A stretch of DNA of 64,000 nt. Origin: Mycolicibacterium sediminis. GTDB lineage: Bacteria > Actinomycetota > Actinomycetes > Mycobacteriales > Mycobacteriaceae. The stretch's first letter is position 1, and every line of letters begins with the position of its first letter. Positions 51,476-61,149 of this stretch are shown here, piece by piece. The notes below the pieces were generated by a model that was given only the letters and a program-made list of their open reading frames with translations, searched no databases and was not told the DNA's origin. Location of the stretch: NCBI RefSeq assembly GCF_010731735.1, contig NZ_AP022588.1, positions 1,426,001-1,490,000 of the forward strand. Reading direction: 5' to 3'. The position numbers and the translations under genes are program-made.

Positions 51476-52153
51476 ATGAAGTCCCCTGTCTCACATCCGG
51501 CGACGGTCACGGCGCTGCTGCTGCTGACGTTCGCGACGGGACTGGTGGACGCGGTCAGCGTGCTGGTGCTCGGGCACGTCTTCGTCGCGAACATGACGGG
51601 CAACGTGATCTTCCTAGGGTTCTGGTTCGTGCCGCACTCGGGCGTCGACATGTTGGCCGCGGTCGTCGCCTTCGTCAGCTTCCTGGCGGGCACCGTGCTG
51701 GGTGGTCGGTTGGCGAGGCACCTCGACACCGACGTGCGCCACTGGCTGGTGGTCGCGTTGAGCGTGGAGGTCCTCGCGCTGACGACGCTCGCCCTACTCG
51801 CGGGCGCGGGCGTGCTGGAGTATCACGACAACGGGAAGCTCATCCTGATCGCCGGTCTGGCAGTGACGTTCGGCAGCCAGAATGCGACGGCCCGCCAGTT
51901 CGGCATCCAGGAACTGAGTACGACGGTGCTGACGTCGACGATCGTGGGTCTCGGATCCGACAGCCGGTTGGCCGGCGGGACCGGGCATCGGGAGAAGCTC
52001 CGCTACGGGGTGGTCGCGACGATGCTGGGCGGCGCGGCGCTCGGCGCGACGCTGACCCGCTTCGTGGTGGCACCCATCATCGGCCTCGCGGCCCTGGTGG
52101 TCGCGGCCAGCGCGGCGGTGTTCTGGTTCGGCCCGGCTTCCGAGAACCCCTAG
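51476..52153 (+). CDS. DUF1275 (YoaK-family) membrane protein
   Basis: A 225-residue protein with about six membrane helices and the DUF1275 pattern TGLVDAVSVLVLGHVFVANMTGNVIFLGF in pieces (NMTGN is the signature), plus GSQNATARQFGIQELSTTVLT, where the QNA and TTVLT motifs are conserved. Function unknown; a transport role has been suggested for the family. It starts 19 bases after mam1D on the same strand and could share the transcript. Confidence 0.87.
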   Translation: MKSPVSHPATVTALLLLTFATGLVDAVSVLVLGHVFVANMTGNVIFLGFWFVPHSGVDMLAAVVAFVSFLAGTVLGGRLARHLDTDVRHWLVVALSVEVLALTTLALLAGAGVLEYHDNGKLILIAGLAVTFGSQNATARQFGIQELSTTVLTSTIVGLGSDSRLAGGTGHREKLRYGVVATMLGGAALGATLTRFVVAPIIGLAALVVAASAAVFWFGPASENP

Positions 52154-52452
52154 AGGTACTGCGCCGCCACCAGGAACACGACGAGCAGTGCGGCGCCGGC
52201 CGCCAGCGCGAGGGTGGCCGGCTTGCGGCGGGACCGACGGCGGAGCAGCCGGCTTCCGGCCCGAGACCCGATGGCGCCGAGGGCCATTCCGGTCACGAAG
52301 CCCACACGTCCACTCGTCAGCCGGTGCACGACCGATCGCACCGGCGGTGGCGCCAGGCGCCACAGGGTCAGCACGAGTCGCAGTCGCCGCCTCGTCTGGT
52401 CGACCCGCCGCGGTACCAGCCGCCGCAGGAGGAGCAGCGCGAGGATCGGCAT
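52150..52452 (-). CDS. Small basic membrane protein, unknown
   Basis: A 100-residue frame from ATG 52452 with a hydrophobic start (PILALLLL), a highly Arg-rich middle, a Gly-zipper-like helix (GFVTGMALGAIGSRAG) and a C-terminal membrane helix (ALAAGAALLVVFLVAAQYL). It starts about 50 bases after the phosphodiester-glycosidase stop on the same strand and overlaps the DUF1275 stop by four bases. I do not recognise the family; the open frame extends upstream, so the start is uncertain. Confidence 0.5.
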   Translation of the reverse strand: MPILALLLLRRLVPRRVDQTRRRLRLVLTLWRLAPPPVRSVVHRLTSGRVGFVTGMALGAIGSRAGSRLLRRRSRRKPATLALAAGAALLVVFLVAAQYL

Positions 52453-52502
52453 CCCCGGCGGTGCGGCATCGCGCCGTCGACGGAGGGTGGTGCCGGTCGC
52501 GG

Positions 52503-53585
52503 TCAGGTGAACGCCAGCCAGCTGGGCAGCGCTCGCTCGCGCGAGTCGCAGAGCACCTGATAGGTGTCGCAGGATCCCTTGGGAACGCCTGCGCCGGCCC
52601 ACATCCCGCCGGTGTCGCGGCGCAGCACGATCGCCGACGAGCCGCCGCCGTCGAGCAGGATGGCGGTGTCGCTACCGAGACCGCGGAACAGGTCCTGGAT
52701 CTGATCGGGCGTATAGCTGCCGCCCTGGAACACGTACATCTCGTCCTTGGTGCGGGAGTAGGCGAGGGCCGTGCGTGCCGCGCTCGGGCCGCCGTCGTTC
52801 ATCTGCGAGCTGTCGCCGGGGGCGAGCAGGCCCAGTCCGGCGACGGCGACGAACCTGGTGCCCTTGTCCATCAGGTCGGTGATCACGGGGGTGGCGGCGT
52901 CGTAGTCGTCGGTCGACTTCGGCGTCACGACGAACGGCGCCCCGCCGACGGGCAGGATCATCGTGCTGAGCGCGGTCCACGTCTCGTTGCCACCGGAGAG
53001 TCCCTGCTTGCCCGCGTAGGCGATGGTGCCGGTGACCGCCGCGTTGGCGCGGCCCCCGCTCGCGGTGTTGTCGACGTAGGCGCCGAGCGGGGAACTGCAT
53101 CCGGTCGACTTCCAGGACCCACCGGTCTGGCCGCGCACGTCGAAGAAGTTGGCATTGATCGCGATCGTCGGCTTGCCGAGTGCCTGCCAGGCCTGGAGCG
53201 GGGTGAACGTCTCGGACGCCTGCAGCAGTCCCTCGCCCGTGCGGGCGCGCGGATCCCGTTCGCACCGCGACTGATAGCCGCGGTGGGAGTCGACGAGGAG
53301 TTTGGGGGTGAGGCGCTGGGACGCGTTCTTGATGATCATGAGGTGGCCGCCGCTGGTCAGGTCGTACCAGTCGCCGGCGGCGTTCATCATCGGCGCCGGA
53401 TTGCCGCCGCCGAAGTTGTAGACCAGGTAGGAGCCCTTGGTGCCGGCGATCGCCGACGCGAGCAACTCACGGGCATCCGCCGCGTGGGCGACGGGCGCGC
53501 CGCCGATCGACGCCAGCGTCGCGCACAGGGCGACGGTCGTCAGATGGGCGAGTAGGCGCCGGAAGTTTGCGGTTGGGTTCGGCAC
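52503..53585 (-). CDS. Secreted phosphodiester glycosidase (NAGPA-domain) protein
   Basis: A 360-residue exported protein: Sec signal ending APVAHA (cleavage after about residue 35), then a NAGPA/phosphodiester-glycosidase domain with AINANFFDVRG, FVAVAGLGLLAPG and the metal-site motif DTAILLDGGGSSAIVLRR. Such enzymes remove GlcNAc or similar groups from phosphodiester-linked glycans and occur in cell-wall contexts. Several Cys suggest disulphides. GTG 53585 follows GGAGG by about eight bases. The promoter has a consensus -35 and an operator-like palindrome. Confidence 0.85.
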   Translation of the reverse strand: MPNPTANFRRLLAHLTTVALCATLASIGGAPVAHAADARELLASAIAGTKGSYLVYNFGGGNPAPMMNAAGDWYDLTSGGHLMIIKNASQRLTPKLLVDSHRGYQSRCERDPRARTGEGLLQASETFTPLQAWQALGKPTIAINANFFDVRGQTGGSWKSTGCSSPLGAYVDNTASGGRANAAVTGTIAYAGKQGLSGGNETWTALSTMILPVGGAPFVVTPKSTDDYDAATPVITDLMDKGTRFVAVAGLGLLAPGDSSQMNDGGPSAARTALAYSRTKDEMYVFQGGSYTPDQIQDLFRGLGSDTAILLDGGGSSAIVLRRDTGGMWAGAGVPKGSCDTYQVLCDSRERALPSWLAFT

Positions 53586-53613
53586 CGGCGGTCCCTCCAG
53601 AAGTGCACACAGG

Positions 53614-53625
53614 TTGTGATCACAA
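53614..53625. promoter_or_regulatory. Perfect 12-bp palindrome overlapping the glycosidase -10
   Basis: TTGTGATCACAA is a perfect 12-base palindrome overlapping the promoter's -10 (53622-53627). Bound protein would block polymerase. It resembles a CRP-type half-site pair (TGTGA/TCACA) without the usual six-base spacer. Confidence 0.55.
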
Positions 53626-53649
53626 TAACCACAGGTGACGCACTGTCAA
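53622..53649 (-). promoter_or_regulatory. SigA-type promoter of the phosphodiester glycosidase gene
   Basis: On the minus strand a consensus TTGACA (53649-53644) is followed, after 16 bases, by TATTGT (53627-53622). The start site would fall near 53615, about 30 bases before the GTG at 53585. One of the few consensus -35 boxes in the window. Confidence 0.6.
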
Positions 53650-53722
53650 CTTTGGTCACAGGCGCATCACGGACCCGCATCGGAGCGGTTGCGTCGAGCC
53701 GTTGTGCTTTGCTGGCGCGGGC

Positions 53723-55051
53723 TCAGCCGGCCGGGGGTGCCAAGCGGTAGATGGCGTCGGCGTAGTCGTCACTGACGTAGATGGCACCGCCGTCCGGACC
53801 GGCCACGGCACTCACTGGACGTCCCCATCGGGAGCCGTCCTCGGACTGGAAGCCGCCGACGAGTGTCTGCTGGTCACCCAGGCCGCCGTCCTGCCACGGG
53901 AAGAACGACACGTCAGGCTCCTGCGGGTTCTGCCGGTTCCACGACCCGTGCACGCCGACCAGCGCGCCCCGGTCGTAGGGGGCGGGGAGGCCGCCGTTGG
54001 TGAAGCTCAGGCCCAGGGGCGCGGAGTGCGCGCCGAAGCTCTGCTCGACGGGAGGCAGCGACGCACAGTCCAGGAACTGCCCATCGGCGTTGGTCTGGAC
54101 GTCCCGGACGAACGGCAGGTCGGCCGGCCCGCCGTCGGGATTGCAGTACGGCCAGCCGAGTTCGCGTCCCGGCACGAGCTTGGCGAGGGACTCCCGCGGG
54201 TGATCGTCGACGTAATCGGGCACCACCCTGCCGTAGTCCGGACCGGGATCGGGGACGGCGATGTTGTCGCGGTTGTTGACCGCGGTCCACACCGAGCCGT
54301 CGGGGGCGACGGCGAGTCCGGTCCCGTTGCGGACGCCCGTGGCGAACGGCTCGGCCGGACCTCCACCCGGCGGGATGCGCATGATGGTGGCCCGCGGCGG
54401 GGTCGCCGTGCGGTCCTCGACGGAGACGTTGCCGGTGGATCCGATCGAGAAGTACACCGCGCCGTCGGGGCCGACGGCGACGCTCTTCAGCGCGTGCGAG
54501 TACGCGCCACGCAGGTCGGGGCTCTTGGCGTCGGGCAGGCCGGGGGCAATGGTCCGCTGCGCGGTCGCGGCGCCGCCGGCGTAGTCGTAGGCGTCGATCT
54601 GGTCGCTCTCGGCGACGTACAGGGTGGGCCCGGCGAACGTCAGACCGTGCGGCTGGTCGAGGCCGGTGAGGAGGGTGTTCTCGAGCGGGCCCGCGCCGGT
54701 GGGCTCGAACCGCAGGACCTGTCCCGCGCTCGGCACCGACACGAGCAGGTTGCCGTCGGGGGCCCAGGCCAGCAGTCGCGGCTTGGACGTCCGGGCCCAC
54801 ACCGACAGCGACCACCCCTTGGGCACCTTCGCCTTTCGCGGCGCGTCGAACGGTGCCGCGCCGAGGTCGTCGGGCACCTGGACGTCGACCTCCTCGAGCC
54901 CCGCCGAGGCGGGCGCGGCAGTCGTGCCGGCGGGCGCGCTCGGCTGGCTCGACTCGGCGGTCGGTGGCGGCGCCGACGAACACGACGCCACCACCATGGC
55001 TACGGCCGCGAACGCCGCGGCCTCCCTGCTACGCCGCTGCCAAACTCGCAT
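53723..55051 (-). CDS. Sorbosone/glucose dehydrogenase-like beta-propeller lipoprotein
   Basis: A 442-residue exported lipoprotein (signal ending VVASC, Cys24) followed by an Ala/Pro/Ser-rich linker and a six-bladed PQQ-dehydrogenase-like propeller (GSDH/L-sorbosone family). Typical blade motifs are LAWAPDGNLLVSVPSAGQV, VAVGPDGAVYFSIGSTGN, GVRNGTGLAVAPDGSVWTA and GPDGGAIYVSDDYADAIYRL. The HSAPLGLSF and HGSWNR segments contain candidate active-site His. Whether it binds PQQ is not shown. ATG 55051 is chosen for the signal peptide; it overlaps the pirin gene by 23 bases. Confidence 0.85.
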   Translation of the reverse strand: MRVWQRRSREAAAFAAVAMVVASCSSAPPPTAESSQPSAPAGTTAAPASAGLEEVDVQVPDDLGAAPFDAPRKAKVPKGWSLSVWARTSKPRLLAWAPDGNLLVSVPSAGQVLRFEPTGAGPLENTLLTGLDQPHGLTFAGPTLYVAESDQIDAYDYAGGAATAQRTIAPGLPDAKSPDLRGAYSHALKSVAVGPDGAVYFSIGSTGNVSVEDRTATPPRATIMRIPPGGGPAEPFATGVRNGTGLAVAPDGSVWTAVNNRDNIAVPDPGPDYGRVVPDYVDDHPRESLAKLVPGRELGWPYCNPDGGPADLPFVRDVQTNADGQFLDCASLPPVEQSFGAHSAPLGLSFTNGGLPAPYDRGALVGVHGSWNRQNPQEPDVSFFPWQDGGLGDQQTLVGGFQSEDGSRWGRPVSAVAGPDGGAIYVSDDYADAIYRLAPPAG

Positions 55052-55793
55052 GCATCTCCCACACCAGGATCTCGGACGGTTCGGTGGCGGTGACCCGTTG
55101 GCCACCGGACGCGGTGAACCGGACCGCGTCGCCTTCGGACAGTCGGCCCGCACCCTCCAGCGTGACGTCGCCGCGAGGCACGAACAGGTGGAGGTACGGC
55201 GCGTCGGGCAACTCGACGGAGTCGCCCGGCTCCAGGCGGGCCACCTTCAACGCGGCGTACTTGTTGCGAATGGTGATCGCCGTGTCGTCGGCGTGTTCGG
55301 GCATACCCGACGCGACGGTGGTCAACCGTCCGCGGAGCAGGTCGTCGTCGATCTCGAGCTGCTGGTAGCCGGGCGTGATGCCGGACTCGTCGGGCACGAC
55401 CCACATCTGGACGAAGTGCACAGGCTCAAGATGCGACGGGTCGCCGGTGAGGGTCCAGGAGTCGTTCTTCTCCGAGTGCAGGATGCCGCGGCCGGCGGAC
55501 ATGCGTTGCGCCAGGCCGGGATAGATGACGCCCGAGTGGCCCGTCGAGTCCTGGTGCACCAGCGAGCCGCGCAGCACCCAGGTCACGATCTCCATGTCGC
55601 GGTGCGGGTGGGTGTCGAAACCCGAGCCCGGCGTGACGACGTCGTCGTTGTTCACCAGGAGCAGCCCGTGGTGGGTGTTGGCCGGGTCGTAGTTGCCGCC
55701 GAAGGAGAACGAGTGCTTCGAGTCGAGCCAGGAGATCTTCGTGGCGCCGCGATCCGCGGCACGCCGGACGTCGACGATTTCGTTCGTGGTCAT
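55029..55793 (-). CDS. Pirin-family protein
   Basis: A 254-residue two-cupin pirin. The metal ligands are in FDTHPHRDMEIVTWVL and GRGILHSEKND (His, His, His, Glu). Bacterial pirins act as quercetin dioxygenases or redox-responsive regulators. It corresponds by order to Rv0181c (244 residues), just before sigG in M. tuberculosis. Divergent from a MarR gene with an operator-like repeat in the 73-base gap, so MarR probably controls pirin. Confidence 0.92.
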   Translation of the reverse strand: MTTNEIVDVRRAADRGATKISWLDSKHSFSFGGNYDPANTHHGLLLVNNDDVVTPGSGFDTHPHRDMEIVTWVLRGSLVHQDSTGHSGVIYPGLAQRMSAGRGILHSEKNDSWTLTGDPSHLEPVHFVQMWVVPDESGITPGYQQLEIDDDLLRGRLTTVASGMPEHADDTAITIRNKYAALKVARLEPGDSVELPDAPYLHLFVPRGDVTLEGAGRLSEGDAVRFTASGGQRVTATEPSEILVWEMHASLAAA

Positions 55794-55850
55794 GGTCGAT
55801 CACTCCTCGGGAGTTCTTCGCCAGCCTAGGTGCCGGCACTGGACACGACA

Positions 55851-55870
55851 ACATGAATGATGTGTCATGT
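55851..55870. promoter_or_regulatory. MarR operator candidate overlapping the marR start codon
   Basis: ACATGA (55851-55856) and TCATGT (55865-55870) form a perfect inverted repeat around eight bases. ATG 55867 of the MarR gene lies within the right arm, suiting autorepression. It also lies upstream of the divergent pirin gene. Confidence 0.5.
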
Positions 55871-56319
55871 ATTCCGTGTGGCTCAGCGAGGACGAACAGC
55901 GGGTGTGGCGGAACTACCTGTCGATGACCGGTCGGCTGCAGGCGGCGATGAACCGTCAGCTGCAGCGGGACTGCGGTCTGTCCCTGGCCGAATACGAGGT
56001 GCTGGTGGCGCTCGACGAGCGGGCGGGCTGCCGCATCTCCGAACTCGGCGACCGCCTGGGCTGGGAGCAGAGCCGGCTGTCCCACCAGCTGACGCGGATG
56101 CGCACGCGCGGCCTGCTGCGGCGGGACGGGTCCTCGGACGATCGCCGCGTGGCCACCGTCGACCTCACCCCCGCGGGCAGGCGGGCGCTGGAGACCGCCG
56201 CGCCCGGCCACGCCGAACTTGTGCGCGAGATCGTCTTCGAGGGCGTGACCCCCGCCGAGCTGCGGGCCGTCGACCGCTGGACGACGGCGGTGCTCGGCCG
56301 GCTGGGGGAGGTGCAATAG
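55867..56319 (+). CDS. MarR-family transcriptional regulator
   Basis: A 150-residue MarR protein: dimerisation helix at the N-terminus, winged helix with ISELGDRLGWEQSRLSHQLTRM (recognition helix) and wing RRDGSSDDRRVATVDLTPAGR. No ribosome site precedes ATG 55867, so the message may be leaderless. It is divergent from pirin with a candidate operator over its own start. The likely signal is an electrophile or aromatic acid; that is only family-level expectation. Confidence 0.88.
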   Translation: MYSVWLSEDEQRVWRNYLSMTGRLQAAMNRQLQRDCGLSLAEYEVLVALDERAGCRISELGDRLGWEQSRLSHQLTRMRTRGLLRRDGSSDDRRVATVDLTPAGRRALETAAPGHAELVREIVFEGVTPAELRAVDRWTTAVLGRLGEVQ

Positions 56320-56321
56320 CC

Positions 56322-56382
56322 CGCGAGTCACCACTTACAGCGCGTCTGCTGGCTTGAACCGCGCCGTAACTGGCCACTCGCG
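56322..56382. repeat. Dispersed intergenic palindrome, copy 2
   Basis: Arms 56322-56344 and 56360-56382 are inverted copies at 19 of 23 positions. The right arm is almost identical to that of copy 1 (33652-33674); both contain GTAACTGGCCACTCGCGG. Here it fills the gap between convergent MarR and methyltransferase genes and may terminate both. Confidence 0.8.
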
Positions 56383-56387
56383 GCGGG

Positions 56388-57095
56388 CTAGCGGGGGTCC
56401 GGGATCGCCCTGATCGCCAGGAACCCGGTCGGCTCGCTCGTCAGGCGTCGATACGCGTCGGCGTTGATCGCCGCGGCCTCGGGTTGGGGCCGCGGCTCGA
56501 CCAGGCGCTCGATGAGGAAGCCCGCCTCGCGCAGTTCCGCGCAGGTCTGCTCCAGCGGAGACAGCCAGTAGCGGACGTGCCAGCCCCGGCTCCACACCTC
56601 CTCGATGACCCGGGCCTCGAAGTAGTTGCCGCCGTGCCGGAGCCAGTCGCCGGTCGGGTGCAGGCGGGAGAGGACCAGCGCACCGCCCGGGCGCAGGACC
56701 CGTCGCAGCTCGGCGAGCGCACGCACCCGGTCGTCGACGTACTCGAGCGCCAGCGCGAACAGCACGAGGTCGACCGACTCGGCGGGCAGCCAGTCCAGCG
56801 GGGCGGCCAGGTCGTGCACCCGGAACGACCCCGCGGGCACCCGCCGCCGACTCAGTTCGACCATGCGCGGGCTGAGGTCGAAGCCGAGCACCGACGCTCC
56901 GCGGTCGACCAGCTCCGCCGCGTAGAGGCCGGGACCGCAGGCGGCGTCGAGAACCGTCTTCCCCGCGACGCCGCCGAGGAGGTCCAGACACGCGGGGCGG
57001 TCGTAGTGCGCGTTGTAGAGGCCGTCGCGCCCGTGCTCGAGGAACTCGTCGGCGAACACGTCGTACTGCGGATCCGGCCCCACGCGATCTGGCAT
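56388..57095 (-). CDS. Class I SAM-dependent methyltransferase
   Basis: A 235-residue methyltransferase with a Methyltransf_11-type core: VLDAACGPGLYAAELVDRG (SAM loop), GFDLSPRMVELSRRRV, and post-motif LRRVLRPGGALVLSRLHPT. The target is unidentified. ATG 57095 is chosen because homology begins with YDVFADEFLEH; the frame is open upstream through the sigG gene region. It starts five bases after the sigG stop on the same strand, so both are likely one transcript. Confidence 0.87.
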   Translation of the reverse strand: MPDRVGPDPQYDVFADEFLEHGRDGLYNAHYDRPACLDLLGGVAGKTVLDAACGPGLYAAELVDRGASVLGFDLSPRMVELSRRRVPAGSFRVHDLAAPLDWLPAESVDLVLFALALEYVDDRVRALAELRRVLRPGGALVLSRLHPTGDWLRHGGNYFEARVIEEVWSRGWHVRYWLSPLEQTCAELREAGFLIERLVEPRPQPEAAAINADAYRRLTSEPTGFLAIRAIPDPR

Positions 57096-57100
57096 GGGAG

Positions 57101-58108
57101 CTACAGCGCGACGGGCAGGCCGAACTTCTCGAACAGGCCGTCCGCGTGGAACGCCACCACGTGCGAGACGCCGTCGGCGCGGACCGCCAGCACGTGCAGC
57201 TGGAACTCCTCGTGCCGGCCGGACTCGCGATTCAGCATGTAGAGGGCGGCGGCGGGCTGACCGTTCGCCGTCGTCGTCAGGAAGCGCATGTCGCCCGGTC
57301 CCTCGGCGGGGCAGTGCGTCTTCGACAGCGTGACGATGTCCTCGGGGCCCTGGTACCACCCGTCGAACGGGGGCATCTCGAAGATGGCGTCCGCGGTGAA
57401 CATGTCGACGAGCTTGTCCATGTCGTAGGTCTCGAAGGCCTCGACGTACCGGGCCAGCCGGTCCTGCGCCTCGGGGGAGTCCGGCGCGGCGATGTCGTCG
57501 TCCTGGGTCGGCTGCACGGCGTCGAGTTGCGCGCGCGCCCGCTGCAGGAGGCTGTTGACGGCGGCGGTCGAGGCGCCGATGGCCTCACCGACCTCCGCTG
57601 CCTTCCACTGCAGCACCTCGCGCAGCACCAGGACGGCTCGCTGCCGGGCCGACAGGTGCTGCAGTGCGGCGACGAACGCCAGGCGCACGGACTCGCGGGA
57701 TTCGGCGATCACCGAGGGGTCCGACGGATCCTCGCGCGGTGCGTCGGGAAGTGGTTCGAGCCAGGTGATCTCGTGGTGCTCGGCGATGTCAGACGTCGGA
57801 TCGGAGGCGGGCGCTCCGAGCCCGGTGGGCAGCGGCCGTCGCTTGCGGCCGTCGAGCGAGGTGAGGCACGTGTTGGTGGCGATGCGGTAGAGCCACGTCC
57901 GCACCGAGGAGCGTCCCTCGAAGTTGTCGTAGGACTTCCATGCCCGCAGGTAGGTGTCCTGCACCAGGTCCTCGGCGTCGTGCAGCGAACCGGTCATCCG
58001 GTAGCAGTGCGCGAGCAGTTCCCGCCGGTACCTCTGGGCATCGGCCAGGAACGCGTCTTTGGAGTCGAACGACTCCGGGATCACGGGAACCTCGGTGAGG
58101 ACGCTCAC
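57101..58108 (-). CDS. sigG: ECF-type sigma factor SigG with SnoaL-like C-terminal domain
   Basis: A 335-residue extracytoplasmic-function sigma factor. Region 2 holds YRRELLAHCYRMTGSLHDAE and DTYLRAWKSYDNFEGRSSVRTWLYRIATN; region 4 holds HLSARQRAVLVLREVLQWKA and IGASTAAVNSLLQRAR. A C-terminal SnoaL-like domain (from about residue 215; FETYDMDKLVDMFTADAIFEMPPF) is typical of the SigG group and replaces an anti-sigma factor as a regulatory module. Order and length match Rv0182c. GTG 58108 is chosen for homology. Confidence 0.92.
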   Translation of the reverse strand: MSVLTEVPVIPESFDSKDAFLADAQRYRRELLAHCYRMTGSLHDAEDLVQDTYLRAWKSYDNFEGRSSVRTWLYRIATNTCLTSLDGRKRRPLPTGLGAPASDPTSDIAEHHEITWLEPLPDAPREDPSDPSVIAESRESVRLAFVAALQHLSARQRAVLVLREVLQWKAAEVGEAIGASTAAVNSLLQRARAQLDAVQPTQDDDIAAPDSPEAQDRLARYVEAFETYDMDKLVDMFTADAIFEMPPFDGWYQGPEDIVTLSKTHCPAEGPGDMRFLTTTANGQPAAALYMLNRESGRHEEFQLHVLAVRADGVSHVVAFHADGLFEKFGLPVAL

Positions 58109-58181
58109 GGTTGCGAGCCTACCCACCGGCACCGACGAAGGCCCGCCGACGACGCCGACGGCCCCACGACCCGACCGTTAG

Positions 58182-60088
<1,907 letters not shown>

Positions 60089-60106
60089 GCCGGCAATGAC
60101 GACGAC

Positions 60107-60112
60107 TAGACT
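60107..60112 (+). promoter_or_regulatory. -10 element for a leaderless transcript at 60119
   Basis: TAGACT ends six bases before ATG 60119, the typical spacing for a leaderless mycobacterial message. No ribosome site precedes the ATG. Confidence 0.45.
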
Positions 60113-60118
60113 GCCCGC

Positions 60119-60394
60119 ATGACGCGAACCATCGTCGCCAGGGGTCCGGATTGCCCGGAAGTGCCTGCGGCGCAAGGGCTCGAGGTCTACGCGTTCGGGC
60201 AGGTGCCGGTCGGCTACACCGGAGTACCGACACGCAACGGCGCGGTGCTCTCGGCGGAATGGCACCTGTGGACGACCACCGCTCTGGGGATGGACGGCGC
60301 AGTACCGGCCCGGCGACTCGCCGTCGAGTCGTACCGGCTCCCTACCGTCGGCCTCATGACGTCTCACCGATCAGCGAAGCGGATCCGCCCATGA
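60119..60394 (+). CDS. Small hypothetical protein coupled to the DUF2786 gene
   Basis: A 91-residue frame whose TGA overlaps the ATG of the DUF2786 gene (ATGA), and which is preceded by a leaderless-type TAGACT box. Codon third positions are GC-rich as in neighbours. The sequence has no motif I recognise; a Trp/His stretch EWHLWTTTALGMDG is notable and the C-terminus is basic (SHRSAKRIRP). Evidence for expression is positional. It may be a partner of the DUF2786 protein. Confidence 0.5.
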   Translation: MTRTIVARGPDCPEVPAAQGLEVYAFGQVPVGYTGVPTRNGAVLSAEWHLWTTTALGMDGAVPARRLAVESYRLPTVGLMTSHRSAKRIRP

Positions 60395-61140
60395 CCGACG
60401 ACAAGATGCTCGCCCGCATCGCCGCGCTACTGCGGCAGGCCGAGAACACCGAGAACCCGCACGAGGCGGAAGCCTTCATGACGGCCGCGCAGCGGCTGGC
60501 GACCACCACGTCGATCGATCTGGCAGTGGCGCGGGCACACTCGGCGACCCGTACCGCCGCTCAGGCGCCGGTGCAGCGCACCGTCACCATCGGCAACGCG
60601 GGGTCGAAGGGACTGCGCACCTACGTGCAGCTGTTCGTGGCGATCGCCATGGCCAACGACGTGAAGTGCGACGTGGCCTCCAACTCGACGTTCGTCTACG
60701 CCTACGGGTTCGCCGAGGACATCGATGCCACCCACGCGCTGTACGCCAGCCTGGTGGTGCAGATGGTCAAGGCCGCCGACGCTTACATCGCGACGGGCCA
60801 ACACCGGCCGACGCCGACCATCACCGCCCGGCTGAACTTTCACCTCGCCTTCGGGGCCCGCATCGGGCAGCGCCTGTCGGAGGCCCGCGACGACGCGACG
60901 CGGCAGGCCCGGGTCGACGCCGAGGAGCGCGCAGGCACCGAGATCGCGTTGCGCAACAAGGACATCGAGTTGAAGTCGTTCTACAGGCAGGCCTCCAAGG
61001 CCCGCGGAACGTGGCGTGCGACCAACGCGTCGGCGGGGTACTCGTCGGCGGCCAGACGCGCGGGCGACCGGGCCGGGCAGCGCGCGCGGTTGGGGCCGAG
61101 CACGGAGTTCTCCGGTGCCCGCTCGGCGCTGGAGCACTGA
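60391..61140 (+). CDS. DUF2786 family protein (Rv0184-like)
   Basis: A 249-residue protein opening with the DUF2786 helix-hairpin MLARIAALLRQAENTENPHEAEAFMTAAQRLA, given here in parts: LLRQAENT and HEAEAFMTAAQ are the hallmarks. The C-terminal half (IGQRLSEARDDATRQARVDA) is helical, and the tail is Arg/Gly-rich (AGDRAGQRARLG). Length equals M. tuberculosis Rv0184 (249). DUF2786 has no established function; phage-derived nucleic-acid-associated proteins carry it. Overlaps the upstream small gene by ATGA. Confidence 0.85.
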   Translation: MTDDKMLARIAALLRQAENTENPHEAEAFMTAAQRLATTTSIDLAVARAHSATRTAAQAPVQRTVTIGNAGSKGLRTYVQLFVAIAMANDVKCDVASNSTFVYAYGFAEDIDATHALYASLVVQMVKAADAYIATGQHRPTPTITARLNFHLAFGARIGQRLSEARDDATRQARVDAEERAGTEIALRNKDIELKSFYRQASKARGTWRATNASAGYSSAARRAGDRAGQRARLGPSTEFSGARSALEH

Positions 61141-61149
61141 CCGGCCGCC

